64,000 bases of DNA from Streptomyces niger (GCF_000718305.1 NZ_JOFQ01000011.1:124001-188000); one strand, 5' to 3'; shown: positions 53,397 through 62,430, numbered from the stretch's first letter. Numbers and translations: made by a program. The notes: generated from the letters alone by a model not told the origin.

Positions 53397-54806
53397 TCAC
53401 TGCGTGACGCCGGCCTTCTTCTTGCGGAGGAAGAACACCGCCGCACCACCGATCACGACCAGCGCGACCGCGACGCCCGCGATCATCGGCGTGGCGCTGC
53501 TGGAACCGGTCTCGGCCAGGTCACCACCGGTGTCACCGGCCGAGTCGCCACCCGTGCCGCCGGCCGACGCCGGGCTCGGGTGCGCGGACGGGGCCGGGGT
53601 GCTGCCACCGTTGCCGGCGGTCTTGCAGTCCAGGACGCCGGTGAACTTCTTCGAGAAGCCGTTGTCACCCTTGACCGTGATCTCGTACGACTGGTCCTCG
53701 GCGACCGGCACGGTCACCGTCTCGGACTTGCCGGGCGCGACCTCGTAGTCCTTGCCGCCGAGCTGGAAGTGGAATGCCTCGTCACCCTTGTTGCTGGCGG
53801 TGACGTCGACGCCGCCCTTCGCGCAGTCCTTCTCCGCCGTCACGGCCGGAACCGCGCCCTGCTTCGCCCAGGAAGCGGTGGCCACGGCGGAGACGGTGGA
53901 CTCGCTGGAGCCCGCGAGGATCTGCGTCTGGCTCTTGGCGTGCTCACCGACGCCGGTGAACGCGCGACCGACCGGCACCTTCGTGGCGGCCTGGACGGTC
54001 AGCGAGGTGGAACCGTCTTCCGCGCCGGCCGGCACGTCGAAGAACAGCTGCGAGCCGTTCGGCGCGCTGGTGACCGGCTTGCCGCTCTTGTCGACGACCT
54101 TCACGCCGGACGGGACGTCCGCCGCCGGGGTGACCGTCGCGCTCTGCGCGTTGGTGTGCACCGTGACCGGGCCGAGCTTGCTGCCGGACTTGCCGGAGAC
54201 GGCCGGCGGGTCGAGCGTCAGGGAGGCGGTCGGCTCCTCCAGGTTCTGCGCGCTCTTCTCCAGGTAGTCCGCCAGCTTCTCCGCCGCCGGGTCGACCGCG
54301 TCGACCTTGACGTGGTCGGAGAAGCGCCAGATCGCGACCTGCGTACCGGCCGCCGCGGTCTTCTCGGTGAGCGTCCCGGCACCGGCCTTCTGCGCGAGCG
54401 CGGCCAGGTCGTTCACCTGCGGGTAGGAGTTCTGCAGGATCCAGCGGATCTTGCCGGCGTCGCTGTTGTTGTGCAGCGACGACTGGCTCCAGGGCACTTC
54501 CTGGTACTTGGCCTGGTTCTGCGTCGGGTTGTGGATGTCGATGCAGTACGTCTGGAGCGCACCGCCCTTGTCGACAGCCATCTCGAAGAGCCCGGCACCG
54601 ATCTTCTGGTTCCGGCCGTTGTCGTGGATGACGGCCTGGTCGTAGACCTTCAGGCCGCCGAGCGTGGCGGTGACGCCGCTGTGCGCCGGGGGCGCGTCAT
54701 CCGCGACAGCAGGCCCCGCGGTGGCTATCGCGCCCGCCGCGGCAAGGCCCGAGGCCAGGACCGCGGCGGCAAGGCGGGCCGCACCGCGCCTCTTCACAGA
54801 AATCAT
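53397..54806 (-). CDS. Thioester-domain surface protein with LAETG sortase signal
   Basis: 469 aa. Sec signal peptide (~1-36). Thioester (TIE/TED) domain of Gram-positive adhesins: Cys in LQTYCIDIHNPTQNQ and Gln in GTQVAIWRFSD, which can form an internal Cys-Gln thioester. Two Ig-like repeats follow, then a Ser/Pro/Gly linker and a C-terminal LAETG motif with hydrophobic helix and KKK tail, a class-E sortase substrate. So the protein is fixed to the cell wall and may bind covalently to a host or neighbour surface. GAGGGGA precedes the ATG. Confidence 0.93.
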   Translation of the reverse strand: MISVKRRGAARLAAAVLASGLAAAGAIATAGPAVADDAPPAHSGVTATLGGLKVYDQAVIHDNGRNQKIGAGLFEMAVDKGGALQTYCIDIHNPTQNQAKYQEVPWSQSSLHNNSDAGKIRWILQNSYPQVNDLAALAQKAGAGTLTEKTAAAGTQVAIWRFSDHVKVDAVDPAAEKLADYLEKSAQNLEEPTASLTLDPPAVSGKSGSKLGPVTVHTNAQSATVTPAADVPSGVKVVDKSGKPVTSAPNGSQLFFDVPAGAEDGSTSLTVQAATKVPVGRAFTGVGEHAKSQTQILAGSSESTVSAVATASWAKQGAVPAVTAEKDCAKGGVDVTASNKGDEAFHFQLGGKDYEVAPGKSETVTVPVAEDQSYEITVKGDNGFSKKFTGVLDCKTAGNGGSTPAPSAHPSPASAGGTGGDSAGDTGGDLAETGSSSATPMIAGVAVALVVIGGAAVFFLRKKKAGVTQ

Positions 54807-54890
54807 GAAATTCCCCTCTGGGCGAGGCAGGTCGATTGGGAGGTGGCCTCGCCGGAAAGAACCGAGAACTCAACAGCTGAACGGAACGAA

Positions 54891-54939
54891 CAGCCCCCGT
54901 GAGTCACTCGTGATGATCAGCCCCCGTGAGTCACTCGTG
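54891..54939 (-). promoter_or_regulatory. 22-bp direct repeat upstream of the LAETG gene
   Basis: CAGCCCCCGTGAGTCACTCGTG occurs at 54891-54912 and 54918-54939, 27 bp apart, 85-133 nt before the start. The core GTGAGTCAC is palindromic. Could bind a dimer twice in the promoter; 54807-55061 holds no gene. Confidence 0.5.
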
Positions 54940-55061
54940 GATCCTAGAGAGCGAGCGCAACAGCGTCCCCAGTGATGCCGTGAGACAAGCGATCCGAATC
55001 GCAATCGTTACCGAACAAGGCGCCGCTGACCTGGGATTATCGACAAATCCCCGGGGATAAT

Positions 55062-55856
55062 TCAGGACACTGACACCTTCTCCGGCGAATCACTTCCCAC
55101 CGCGGAAGCATCGATTCCGGCCAGTGATTCGTCATTTCCCTCTCCGGAGCGCCCAGTTCCGCTCGTGAAGACACCACTTTCCGGGCGGTGGCCGCCAGTT
55201 GTCATGGCCCGCGCCTCATCGCCGGTCTCTGCGGCGGAACTTCCGAATGCGGCTGTGCCTGGGGACGCGGGTGTGGGCTTGAGACCGGATGCGGGTGTGG
55301 GCTCGGGGTCGGATGTGGGTGTGGGCCTGCGGTCGGATGCGGGTGTGGGCTTGGGATCGGATGCGGGTGTGGGCCTGAGGTCGGATGCGGGTGTGGACTT
55401 GGGGTCGGATGCGGGTGTCGGCGTGAGTGTGGGTGTCGAGGCGGAGGTGGCCGCGTCGACGTCCATGCCAGAGAAGGCCGTCGCCCGGGCGGCGCGGCGG
55501 AAGGCGGCGGTGCCGCGGGTGAGATCGTGTCCGATCGATACGGCATCGACCTCCGCCGCGAACCAACGACCGCCACCGCGCTCCGGTGGATTCTCCCCCT
55601 CGCGCACCGTCAACCTCCCCCGTACGAGGAGTGGTTCGCCGACGGCCACCGAGGCCGCGAGGTTGTCGGCGAGGGCGCGCCAGGCCCGCACGGTGTAGAA
55701 ACTCGTGGGGCCGTCCGTCCAGCGGCCCTGCTCCCTGTCGAACCGGCGCGGCGTGCACGCCATCCGGAACCTCGCCGCTGCCGCGCCGTCCTTCGTATAG
55801 CGGTGCTCCACCGCCGTCGCCGCATTCCCCGTCAACGTCACCATCGTGTCGGTCAT
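55062..55856 (-). CDS. ssb: Single-stranded DNA-binding protein, repeat-tailed paralog
   Basis: 264 aa. OB-fold at ~1-110: MVTLTGNAATAVEHRYTKDG, ARFRMACTPRRFDREQGRW, TSFYTVRAWRALADNLA, GEPLLVRGRLTVRE. It binds ssDNA. The family's acidic C-terminal tip (DDDIPF) is missing; instead there is a 120-residue tail with 8-residue TPASDPKP-type repeats and a mixed end. It is therefore not the main replication SSB and looks like the second, sporulation- or transfer-associated SSB type seen in Streptomyces. GGGGGAA precedes the ATG at 55856. Confidence 0.88.
   Translation of the reverse strand: MTDTMVTLTGNAATAVEHRYTKDGAAAARFRMACTPRRFDREQGRWTDGPTSFYTVRAWRALADNLAASVAVGEPLLVRGRLTVREGENPPERGGGRWFAAEVDAVSIGHDLTRGTAAFRRAARATAFSGMDVDAATSASTPTLTPTPASDPKSTPASDLRPTPASDPKPTPASDRRPTPTSDPEPTPASGLKPTPASPGTAAFGSSAAETGDEARAMTTGGHRPESGVFTSGTGRSGEGNDESLAGIDASAVGSDSPEKVSVS
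55264..55431 (-). repeat. 24-bp tandem repeat in the SSB tail
   Basis: Seven units (GATGCGGGTGTGGGCTTGGG type) starting at 55264, 55288, 55312, 55336, 55360, 55384 and 55408; two or three are >85% identical to their neighbours. Encodes T-P-A-S-D-x-x-P. Confidence 0.92.
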
Positions 55857-56311
55857 CGTCAATTCCCCCGTTGCCGTTCTGTCGCGGCCGTTCCGTTCAC
55901 CTCGGCGAGCTCCGAGCCCGCCATCGGCCGCGTCGTGAAATCCATGCTGCACGGATTCGCGAAAACGCGTCGGGGGCTGTGGACAACCAGCGAACGGGAC
56001 ACGGGACAGGACGCCCGCCGGAGGCTGAACGGGGGCGAACGGGGGTCATGGGGAAAAGTCCGTCACTCGTATGGGTGAGCAGCAGCCCGAGCGGAGCCAC
56101 GGGCTGTGGTCCGAGCGGCCGGTTTCGCGGCCGATTTCGCGGGCGGGTGTGGGGACCGAGTGTCGGGGGCGCGGGTGTCCGGTGCCGGGTGTCGGGGGGG
56201 GTAGGTGTCCGGTGCCGGGTGTCGGGGGCGCGGGTGTCAGCCGCTCGCTTCCAGCGTCCCCCGACGATCACCCCGTCGGTCACGCGCTCACGCGCTCACG
56301 CGCTCACGCGC
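55857..56311. repeat. Interval upstream of SSB with G-rich and CACGCGCT repeats
   Basis: 455 nt without a supported gene. A 31-bp-type repeat (GTGCCGGGTGTCGGGGGCGC) appears two to three times at 56160-56246. Then CACGCGCT is repeated four times at 56281-56312 and once as CACGCGCC, running into the GTPase stop codon. Confidence 0.7.
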
Positions 56312-58762
56312 TCACGCGCCCGCCGCCACCGCGTACTGCTCACGCACCTCCCGGTACCGCAGCAGTTCGGCCGCGACCGGCTCCAGCACCCGGGCCCGCC
56401 CGGCCCCGGCAGCCGCGGCCCGCAACTCCCGCTCGGCGTCCTGTCCGTACCGCCGCGCCGGACCACGTGCGGCCACCCCGCACAGCCAGGACAACGCGGG
56501 CCCGCCGACCGTACCGACCGTGAGCAGCGTCAGTGCCGGCAGCCAGCCTGCCCCGCCGGGCGCCCGGTCCACCCCGCACAGCAGGCCGATCAACCACAGC
56601 ACGCCCAGCACCTGGAGTCCGACGAGCAGTCCCTGTCCCGCGGCGGCCACGGTCCACCACCGCGGTTTCGCCGGCGGCCCGGCCTGCAGCGCCTCGTCGG
56701 CCGCCTCCGCCGCCCGGTCCAGCGCTTCCGGCAGCCCGAGCGCTCCCTTGTCAGCCGCCTCCCGTACAGCCTGCGCCCACGGCACGGGCAGTCCCCGCGC
56801 CGCCTCGCTCGCCATGGCCCGCACGGCCTGCTCCGTAAGGGGCCGCGAAGTCTGCGCGCCGGAGCCGACCGGTACAACTGCCGCGACCGGCGCGGAGCGC
56901 GCGGAAGGCACGGACGGCACGGACGGCACGGACGGCACGGGTGCTCTGGAGACATTGGAGGTATTAGAGGCATTGGCATTGGCATTGGAGGCATCGCACG
57001 GGCTGGAGGTCCTCGGCGACGCAGCGGCCGGCCCGTACACATGCGCTTGCCCGTACACATGAGCTTGCCCGTACACGTGGGCCTGCCCGCTCACATGGGC
57101 CTGTCCGCTCACGCGGGCCTGCCCGTATGCGCGTGCGCCCGTCGCCTCTCCCGTGAGCGGGCCGCGCGGCCCAACGGCAGCGGCTTCCTTGCGTCTCGCG
57201 GCGTCCGCGCGCCAGTTCCGGAGGCGTACCCACGGGGTGGCGCAGGCGCGTTCCGCGTGGCGCAGCCAGTCACGTTCCGCGGCGCGCCCGGTCGCCGCGG
57301 AGCCCACGGCCTCGGCGAGTCGTTCCTCGAAGTCCTCACGGGCCTGTTCGGTCAGGCCGACCTGACCGTCCGCCACGTATACGGGCTGCAGCCGTTCCGC
57401 CGCCGCGTCCACGTCCGCGGCCAGGCGGCGCACCGCCGCGCCCCGCTCCCCGACGAACTCCCGCAGCATGTCCCGTAGTTCCCCGACCCCTTCTCCGGTC
57501 GCCGCGGACAGCGCGAGCACCGTGGCGCCCGGCTCGCCGTGTTCGCTGAGCGCCAGCCCGTCCTCGTCGAGCAGCCGCCGTAGATCGTCGACCACCTGGT
57601 CAGCGGCGTCGCCGGGCAGCCGGTCCACCTGGTTGAGCACTACGAACGTCACCTCGGCGTAGCCCGCCAACGGGCGCAGGTACCGCTCGTGCAGCACCGC
57701 ATCCGCGTACTTCTCGGGATCCACGACCCAGATGACTGCGTCCACGATCTTCAGCAGCCGGTCGACCTGGGCGCGGTGCCCGACGGCAGCCGAGTCGTGG
57801 TCCGGCAGGTCGAGCAGTACGAGTCCGCGCAGGTCGTGGTCGGCCGCGGGGCCGCCGCCCTGCCCGGTGTCCAGGGCCACCCCCGACCCTGCGCCCTGAC
57901 CGGCGTCCGGCCCGACCGCCGCGCCGGGGATGAACCGCCGCGATACGGGGATCTCCAGCCGGTGCAGCAGGGCCTCGGCTCCCGCCCGGTCGCCCGGCCA
58001 CACGCAGGCCACGGGCTGCGACGTGGTCGGCCGACGCGCGGCCACTTTCGAACACGGGGCGCCGGCGAGCGCGTTGAACAGCGAAGACTTGCCGCTGCCG
58101 GTCGCCCCGGCGATCGCCACGACCGTGTGCTCGCCCGACAGCCGGCCCCGCTCGTCCGCCGCGTCCAGCACCTGCCCGGCCTCGTCCAGCGTCCGCCCGT
58201 CCAGCCGCGTCCGGGACAACCCGATCAGCTCACGCAGCGCATCGATACGGGGCTGCAGCTCGTCCTCGACGGTGCGCCGCACGGACGAAACGTGCCCGTA
58301 GGACCCATGCGGTCCGTGGGACTCGTTGGACTTGTAGGGCTCGCGGGACTCGTAAGGCTCGTAGGAGGGGGCGGCATCCCGCGTCTCCTCAGTGGTCGGC
58401 CCCACCACTCCCCCACCCGAGGCGAGCCGTGCAGCGACAGGGGCGGGCCCCGGTACCGCAGGGGCGGGCGGCGGTGCCGCAGGGGCGACCTCCGGTACGA
58501 CGCGATCGCTCTCCGACACGGCACGGTATCCCTCCGCCGCGCCGGCATGACGCACAGGCCCGGCACTACCGACATCACCGCCATCATCGACACCGGCACT
58601 GACGCCACCCCCACCGATGCCCTCGCCACTCCGTTCCTCCACCGCCCGTCGAGCGGTCGGCCCCCCGCTCCGTTCCTCGCCGGCCCGGCGTGCGATGAGT
58701 CCGTCGTCCCAGCCGCTCCTTCGTGTAGCGCCGCCGTCCGCGCCCTCGTGCTCACCGCTCAC
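56312..58762 (-). CDS. Dynamin-like GTPase with membrane anchor, copy 1
   Basis: 816 aa. Ala/Pro/Gly-rich N terminus (~1-165), then GTPase: G1 GATGSGKSS, G3 DLPDHDS, G4 LNQVD, in the YfjP/50S-binding-like group. A large insert at ~540-640 contains six-residue (SGQAHV/YGQAHV) and PSV repeats. Two transmembrane helices near the C terminus (VLWLIGLLCGV; LLTVGTVGGPALSWLCGV). GTG start at 58762. It is next to another GTPase of the same type on the same strand, and such pairs are conserved in Streptomyces; they probably shape or fuse membranes. Confidence 0.88.
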   Translation of the reverse strand: MSGEHEGADGGATRRSGWDDGLIARRAGEERSGGPTARRAVEERSGEGIGGGGVSAGVDDGGDVGSAGPVRHAGAAEGYRAVSESDRVVPEVAPAAPPPAPAVPGPAPVAARLASGGGVVGPTTEETRDAAPSYEPYESREPYKSNESHGPHGSYGHVSSVRRTVEDELQPRIDALRELIGLSRTRLDGRTLDEAGQVLDAADERGRLSGEHTVVAIAGATGSGKSSLFNALAGAPCSKVAARRPTTSQPVACVWPGDRAGAEALLHRLEIPVSRRFIPGAAVGPDAGQGAGSGVALDTGQGGGPAADHDLRGLVLLDLPDHDSAAVGHRAQVDRLLKIVDAVIWVVDPEKYADAVLHERYLRPLAGYAEVTFVVLNQVDRLPGDAADQVVDDLRRLLDEDGLALSEHGEPGATVLALSAATGEGVGELRDMLREFVGERGAAVRRLAADVDAAAERLQPVYVADGQVGLTEQAREDFEERLAEAVGSAATGRAAERDWLRHAERACATPWVRLRNWRADAARRKEAAAVGPRGPLTGEATGARAYGQARVSGQAHVSGQAHVYGQAHVYGQAHVYGPAAASPRTSSPCDASNANANASNTSNVSRAPVPSVPSVPSVPSARSAPVAAVVPVGSGAQTSRPLTEQAVRAMASEAARGLPVPWAQAVREAADKGALGLPEALDRAAEAADEALQAGPPAKPRWWTVAAAGQGLLVGLQVLGVLWLIGLLCGVDRAPGGAGWLPALTLLTVGTVGGPALSWLCGVAARGPARRYGQDAERELRAAAAGAGRARVLEPVAAELLRYREVREQYAVAAGA
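57031..57138 (-). repeat. 18-bp tandem repeat in GTPase copy 1
   Basis: Six units starting GCCCGTACACATG / GCCCGCTCACATG at 57031 with exact 18-bp spacing, encoding Y-G-Q-A-H-V hexapeptides. Nearby CACGGACGG (9 bp) is repeated three times at ~56909-56939. Confidence 0.9.
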
Positions 58763-58883
58763 CAGAAGCCCTTTCCGTACGCACCAGCAGAGTCTTCAAC
58801 CTCACCGACGGCCGTTGTGACCAGCGTCGCCCCAGACGTCTTCGCTTCCGAATCGCTACCGGCCGAAGCGTCCCGTCACCCCG

Positions 58884-60767
58884 TCATCCCGCCATCGCCC
58901 CCTCCGGCACCGGGCCGCGTTCGGCGGCCAGGGCCGTGCGCAGGACCGACAGCGCGGCGATCAGCCCGGCCTGCTGGTCCGGCGGCACGGTCAGTTCGTC
59001 CAGTGGGGCCAGCCGGCGCTCGCGTTCGGCGGCCAGTGCCCGCTCCAGATATGTGTCGAGCAACGCGCCCCCCTTGTCGCGCAGCCGCAGCGCTCCGTGG
59101 GCGCCGAGCAGTTCGGCGAGGTTCTCGCCCGCCGTACGGGCCCGGCGGCCGCCCAGCAAGGAGGTGGCCAGCAGCGCCGCTGCCTCTTCGGAGACCGTGG
59201 CCCCCGTACGCTCCGGGCCGCGCGGCTCTCCGGGTACGCCGCGCGCCTCCCGTGACAGCCCTCGTACGCCGCCGAGCAGTCCGCGGGCGTCTCCGGCCGC
59301 TTCCCGTGCAGCCCGTGCCTCGCGCGCCTCTTCCTCCGCCAGTTCCTCCAGGCAGCGGCGCCAACGCCGCGCAAGAATGTCCAGCCGCCCGGCGGTACTC
59401 GCCTCCTCTGAGGCGCTGCGCCCGGGTGCTCCCTCGTGTACCGAGGCGCCCTGCCCCGATACGCCGAGCCCGGCCGCCGCCGGATCGCGGCGCCAGGCCT
59501 CCACCGTCCGCTCGTCCGCCTCCTCGACCGCGCAGCACAAGAGGGAGGCGAGGCCGCGGGTGAGGGAGTCCAGGAGTTCGTCGGGGCGGCCGCCGAGGGC
59601 ATGGTCACGCCAGTCGGCGCGGGCGTCGCCGGAGAGGACGTCACCGCCGGCCACGGCGTCCCGTACCCGCCCGGAGGCCTTCTCGTACGCCTCGTCGACC
59701 CGGTCGGCCAGCCGGACCGCAGCGGCGTGCTGGGCGGCGGAGGCGCCCGCCAGCGCGGGCAGCCGGCCACGCAGCGAGGCGATCGCCCCCGTCACGGAGC
59801 GGGCGGCCGCCGCCTCCCGGGCCACCGGGTCCTCGGCGTGCCGCTCCAGCCAGGCGCGCAGCGCGGCGACGGCGGTGGCCGGCAGCAGACCGCTGCCGCC
59901 GCCCGCCGACTCGGGCAGCTCGGGGATGGTGAAGCGCGGCACGTCACCGAGGCCCGCGCGGTTCAGCAGGGCGGCGTACCGGTCCGTGATGTCCGGCGCG
60001 ATCTGATGCGGGACCCGGTCGAGCACGGTGACGAGCGTGACGTCGTACTCCTTGGCGGTGCGCAGCAGGTGCCAGGGGACGGCGTCGGCGTACCGCGAGG
60101 CCGTGGTGACCAGCACCCACACGTCCGCCGCGCAGATGAGTTCGGCGGCGAGCTCGCGGTTGCGTGCCACGAGGGAGTCGATGTCCGGAGCATCCAAGAG
60201 GGCGAGCCCTCGGGGGACGCCCCGGTCCGTCTCGATACGCAGCGGCGAGGGCCCGTCGCCCTCCGAGGCGGCGCCGCCGTCATCCTCCTCGCCCTCGTAT
60301 GCGCAGCCGCCCACGCCCGCTTCGTCCCCGTAGAAATCGCTTGCGCAGGACCCCTCCCCATACGGGTGGTTCCCGGTGCCGCCCTGTTCGGGCATCCATA
60401 CGCGCACGAGATCGGGCAGGACACGGGAGCCGGTGAACCAGTGCCGGTCGTCGGGGTGGCACACGAGGACGGGCGTACGCGTCGTGGGTCGCAGCACGCC
60501 CGCTTCCGTGACGTGGCGGCCGACGAGGGAATTGACGAGCGTGGACTTCCCGGCACCGGTGGACCCGCCGACGACCGCCAGGAGCGGTGCCTGAGGAGCG
60601 TGCAATCGGGGCATCACATAGTCGTCGAGATGAGCGAGGAGTTCGGCGCGATCGCGGCGGGCGCGCGCGGCCCCTGGAAGCGGCAGCGGGAAGCGCGCGG
60701 CGGCGACGCGGTCACGCAGCACGGAGAGCGCGTCGATGATCCGGGGTCCTACGTCCAAGGTCGCCAC
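58884..60767 (-). CDS. Dynamin-like GTPase, copy 2
   Basis: 627 aa. G1 [17 protein letters not shown] near residue 63, G3 [10 protein letters not shown]4 TVLDRV. After a ~250-residue helical region comes a coiled-coil segment with many Arg-Glu repeats. No clear transmembrane helix, so it may bind membranes via its partner copy 1. GTG 60767 is chosen because the conserved [20 protein letters not shown] begins here; upstream residues look untranslated and there is no strong ribosome site either way. 121 nt separates it from copy 1. Confidence 0.85.
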   Translation of the reverse strand: MATLDVGPRIIDALSVLRDRVAAARFPLPLPGAARARRDRAELLAHLDDYVMPRLHAPQAPLLAVVGGSTGAGKSTLVNSLVGRHVTEAGVLRPTTRTPVLVCHPDDRHWFTGSRVLPDLVRVWMPEQGGTGNHPYGEGSCASDFYGDEAGVGGCAYEGEEDDGGAASEGDGPSPLRIETDRGVPRGLALLDAPDIDSLVARNRELAAELICAADVWVLVTTASRYADAVPWHLLRTAKEYDVTLVTVLDRVPHQIAPDITDRYAALLNRAGLGDVPRFTIPELPESAGGGSGLLPATAVAALRAWLERHAEDPVAREAAAARSVTGAIASLRGRLPALAGASAAQHAAAVRLADRVDEAYEKASGRVRDAVAGGDVLSGDARADWRDHALGGRPDELLDSLTRGLASLLCCAVEEADERTVEAWRRDPAAAGLGVSGQGASVHEGAPGRSASEEASTAGRLDILARRWRRCLEELAEEEAREARAAREAAGDARGLLGGVRGLSREARGVPGEPRGPERTGATVSEEAAALLATSLLGGRRARTAGENLAELLGAHGALRLRDKGGALLDTYLERALAAERERRLAPLDELTVPPDQQAGLIAALSVLRTALAAERGPVPEGAMAG

Positions 60768-61069
60768 ATGTGAAGAATGCCCAATTTCGACGGCTTTTTG
60801 AAGCGTATAGCCCCATGTGCGCGCCGCGCGAACCCACGCAAAACGGTACGTGTGACGCGTGGGGCGCCCGCGACAGGAGGGGCTCAGGCATAACGAGTGC
60901 ACAACACCCGTCCCGTGAGGCGCCAAAACCGGTGCAGAATTCGTACCTGCCTGCGATTATCGGGACCGCTTCACCGAACCTCCACAACGTGCCACGGAGG
61001 TGAAGCAACCGGGACGAGGCACGCGGCCCCCTATCCTGGTCCGCGGTCCGTGATCCACGTTCACGCCCG
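60768..61069. other. Promoter region of GTPase and tRNA genes
   Basis: 302 nt with no gene. Less GC-rich than the coding regions, with promoter-like TATAG/TTATCG words near 60809 and 60956, but no clear -35/-10 pair. Confidence 0.4.
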
Positions 61070-61142
61070 GCCCCCGTAGCTCAGTGGATAGAGCAGGTGC
61101 CTTCTAAGCACTTGGCCGCAGGTTCGAGTCCTGCCGGGGGCG
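61070..61142 (+). tRNA. tRNA-Arg (anticodon UCU)
   Basis: 73 nt, full cloverleaf: acceptor GCCCCCG / CGGGGGC with discriminator G, D stem GCTC/GAGC, anticodon stem GGTGC/GCACT around loop CTTCTAA (anticodon TCT, reads AGA), T stem GCAGG/CCTGC with TTCGAGT loop. CCA is not encoded. AGA is a rare codon in Streptomyces. Its 3' half is repeated at 61794. Confidence 0.96.
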
Positions 61143-61176
61143 CACCGCAAGGCCCTCCCTTGGGGAGGGTCTTTTT
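61100..61176 (+). repeat. Attachment-site-like repeat, left copy (tRNA 3' half and terminator)
   Basis: Bases 61100-61143 (anticodon loop to past the tRNA end) are identical for 44 nt to 61794-61837; similarity continues with few changes through the following CCCTCCC/GGGAGGG hairpin and T-run to 61176. This is the classic tRNA attL/attR layout. Confidence 0.9.
61153..61176 (+). terminator. Intrinsic terminator of tRNA-Arg
   Basis: 7-bp stem CCCTCCC/GGGAGGG, TTG loop, then TCTTTTT. Standard factor-independent terminator. Confidence 0.9.
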
Positions 61177-61210
61177 GCTGGTCAGCGTACGTGCACCAGC
61201 CCGAAGAAGG

Positions 61211-61252
61211 GCATCGGACCCTCCCTCGGTGATCGCGGGGAGGGTCCGATGC
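61211..61252. repeat. 15-bp inverted repeat in the islet
   Basis: GCATCGGACCCTCCC (61211) and GGGAGGGTCCGATGC (61238), perfect, 12-nt loop. Large and isolated; could be a second terminator or a recognition site left by an element. Confidence 0.75.
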
Positions 61253-61395
61253 TGTCCGACTGTCACCGGGTTTCTGCGGGTGGACACGGTGAATACGCGG
61301 TGACGTTCTCAGCAGATCGCCATCCGAAGAGGCGACCTGGCATCAGACGCGGCGCACAGCGCGTCGAGAGTTCGCCGCTCCCTCACTGAGCGGAC

Positions 61396-61427
61396 GAGGC
61401 GGCCTGCCTGTAATGACAGGCCGCCTC
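61396..61427 (-). terminator. Terminator of the Cys-rich peptide gene
   Basis: 11-bp perfect stem (61396-61406 and 61417-61427), 10-nt loop, 13 nt past the stop on the minus strand. Confidence 0.75.
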
Positions 61428-61440
61428 AGCAGTACACGCA

Positions 61441-61668
61441 TCAGAGACACACACATTCCTTTCCCTCGCCGGCCGATACGAAGAACGTCGGCTCCGTCCC
61501 AGGCGGGCAGGGAATGTCGCACCTCGCGGCTGCTGGCTGCTTGTATGCAGGACTGGCGGCGGCTGTGGATGCCGTGCCTGTCGCAGCTAGCCCGCCGAGG
61601 AGGACTGCGGATGCGCCCACCCTCACGAGCAGGGGAATAGGCGAGGACTTAGCTACTTTCCTGCGCAT
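61441..61668 (-). CDS. Small secreted Cys-rich peptide, 75 aa
   Basis: No family known. Classical Sec signal peptide (MRRKVAKSSPIPLLVRVGAS, then AVLLGGLAATGTASTAAA) with probable cleavage before S-P-A-Y; the mature part is ~38 aa with four Cys (CDIPC ... CVCL at the very end). Pro/Gly-rich, it could fold through two disulfides or bind a metal. AGAGG sits six bases before the ATG. It is the only gene between the tRNA and its 3' copy, in locally lower-GC DNA, so it looks acquired. Role unknown: antimicrobial, signalling or spore-coat peptide are all possible. Confidence 0.7.
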   Translation of the reverse strand: MRRKVAKSSPIPLLVRVGASAVLLGGLAATGTASTAAASPAYKQPAAARCDIPCPPGTEPTFFVSAGEGKECVCL

Positions 61669-61793
61669 AATGCACCTCTTTGTCGCAAGTGGAGCGTTTG
61701 ATGCGCTTATCGTCTCGCATATTCCTCCGCTCCGCACTCGGCGGCAGCGCAGCGGCAGGCATGCAGGTGAGCACAGCGCTAAGACTCCAACAC

Positions 61794-61870
61794 CTTCTAA
61801 GCACTTGGCCGCAGGTTCGAGTCCTGCCGGGGGCGCTCCGGAAGGCCCTCCCTTGGGGAGGGCTTTTTTT
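61794..61870 (+). repeat. Attachment-site-like repeat, right copy
   Basis: 44 nt identical to the tRNA-Arg 3' half (61100-61143), then the same hairpin and T-run (terminator 61847-61871). No 5' tRNA half precedes it, so it is not a functional tRNA gene. Right border of a 694-bp islet. Confidence 0.9.
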
Positions 61871-61935
61871 GTTGGGTGGGGGTGTGGGGCGGTGTAGCCG
61901 GCCGGTGGGGGGCGGGGTGATCGTACGGTGGGGGT

Positions 61936-62430
61936 GTGCACATCTGTTTCGTTTGTAGCGGGAACATCTGCCGGTCGCCGTCGGCTGCGCTGGTCTTCGG
62001 CGAGCATCTGCGGCGGGCCGGGCTGGATGCAGCAGTGCGGGTCAGCAGCGTCGGCATCGGGCCGTGGCATGTCGGCGAGCCCATTGACGAGCGGGCCGGT
62101 GAGGTGCTGGCTCGGCACGGTTATCCCACCCGGCACGTCGCGGCGCAGATCGGTGCCGAGCACAGGGATGCCGACCTGTTCGTGGCGATGGACCACGGTC
62201 ATGAGAAGGCGTTGCGCCGGCAGGTGGCGGATGTATCGCGGGTGCGACTGCTGCGATCCTTCGACCCGCGGGCGGTCAGCGGCTCGCAGGCCGCCGAGAG
62301 GGGCAGCGGGCTGGAAGTTCCCGATCCGTATTACGGCGGGCCGGAGGGGTTCGACGAGGTGCTGGGCATGATCGAGGCTGCGGTGCCCGGGCTGCTCGAC
62401 TGGGTGCGCGAGCGGCTGGACAGCGCGTGA
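61936..62430 (+). CDS. Low-molecular-weight protein-tyrosine phosphatase
   Basis: 164 aa. P-loop CSGNICRS with Cys7 (nucleophile) and Arg13 at the N terminus, and the general-acid Asp in VPDPYYGG near residue 130. Dephosphorylates protein tyrosines, or arginine phosphates in related bacterial forms; PtpA-type in Streptomyces affects development and antibiotic production. GTG start. The stop overlaps the next start (GTGA), so it is coupled to the kinase-like gene. Confidence 0.93.
   Translation: MHICFVCSGNICRSPSAALVFGEHLRRAGLDAAVRVSSVGIGPWHVGEPIDERAGEVLARHGYPTRHVAAQIGAEHRDADLFVAMDHGHEKALRRQVADVSRVRLLRSFDPRAVSGSQAAERGSGLEVPDPYYGGPEGFDEVLGMIEAAVPGLLDWVRERLDSA

Noticed and set aside
61794..61837. 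Second tRNA-Arg gene
   Set aside because: Only the 3' part is present; acceptor 5' strand and D arm are missing, so it cannot fold as a tRNA.
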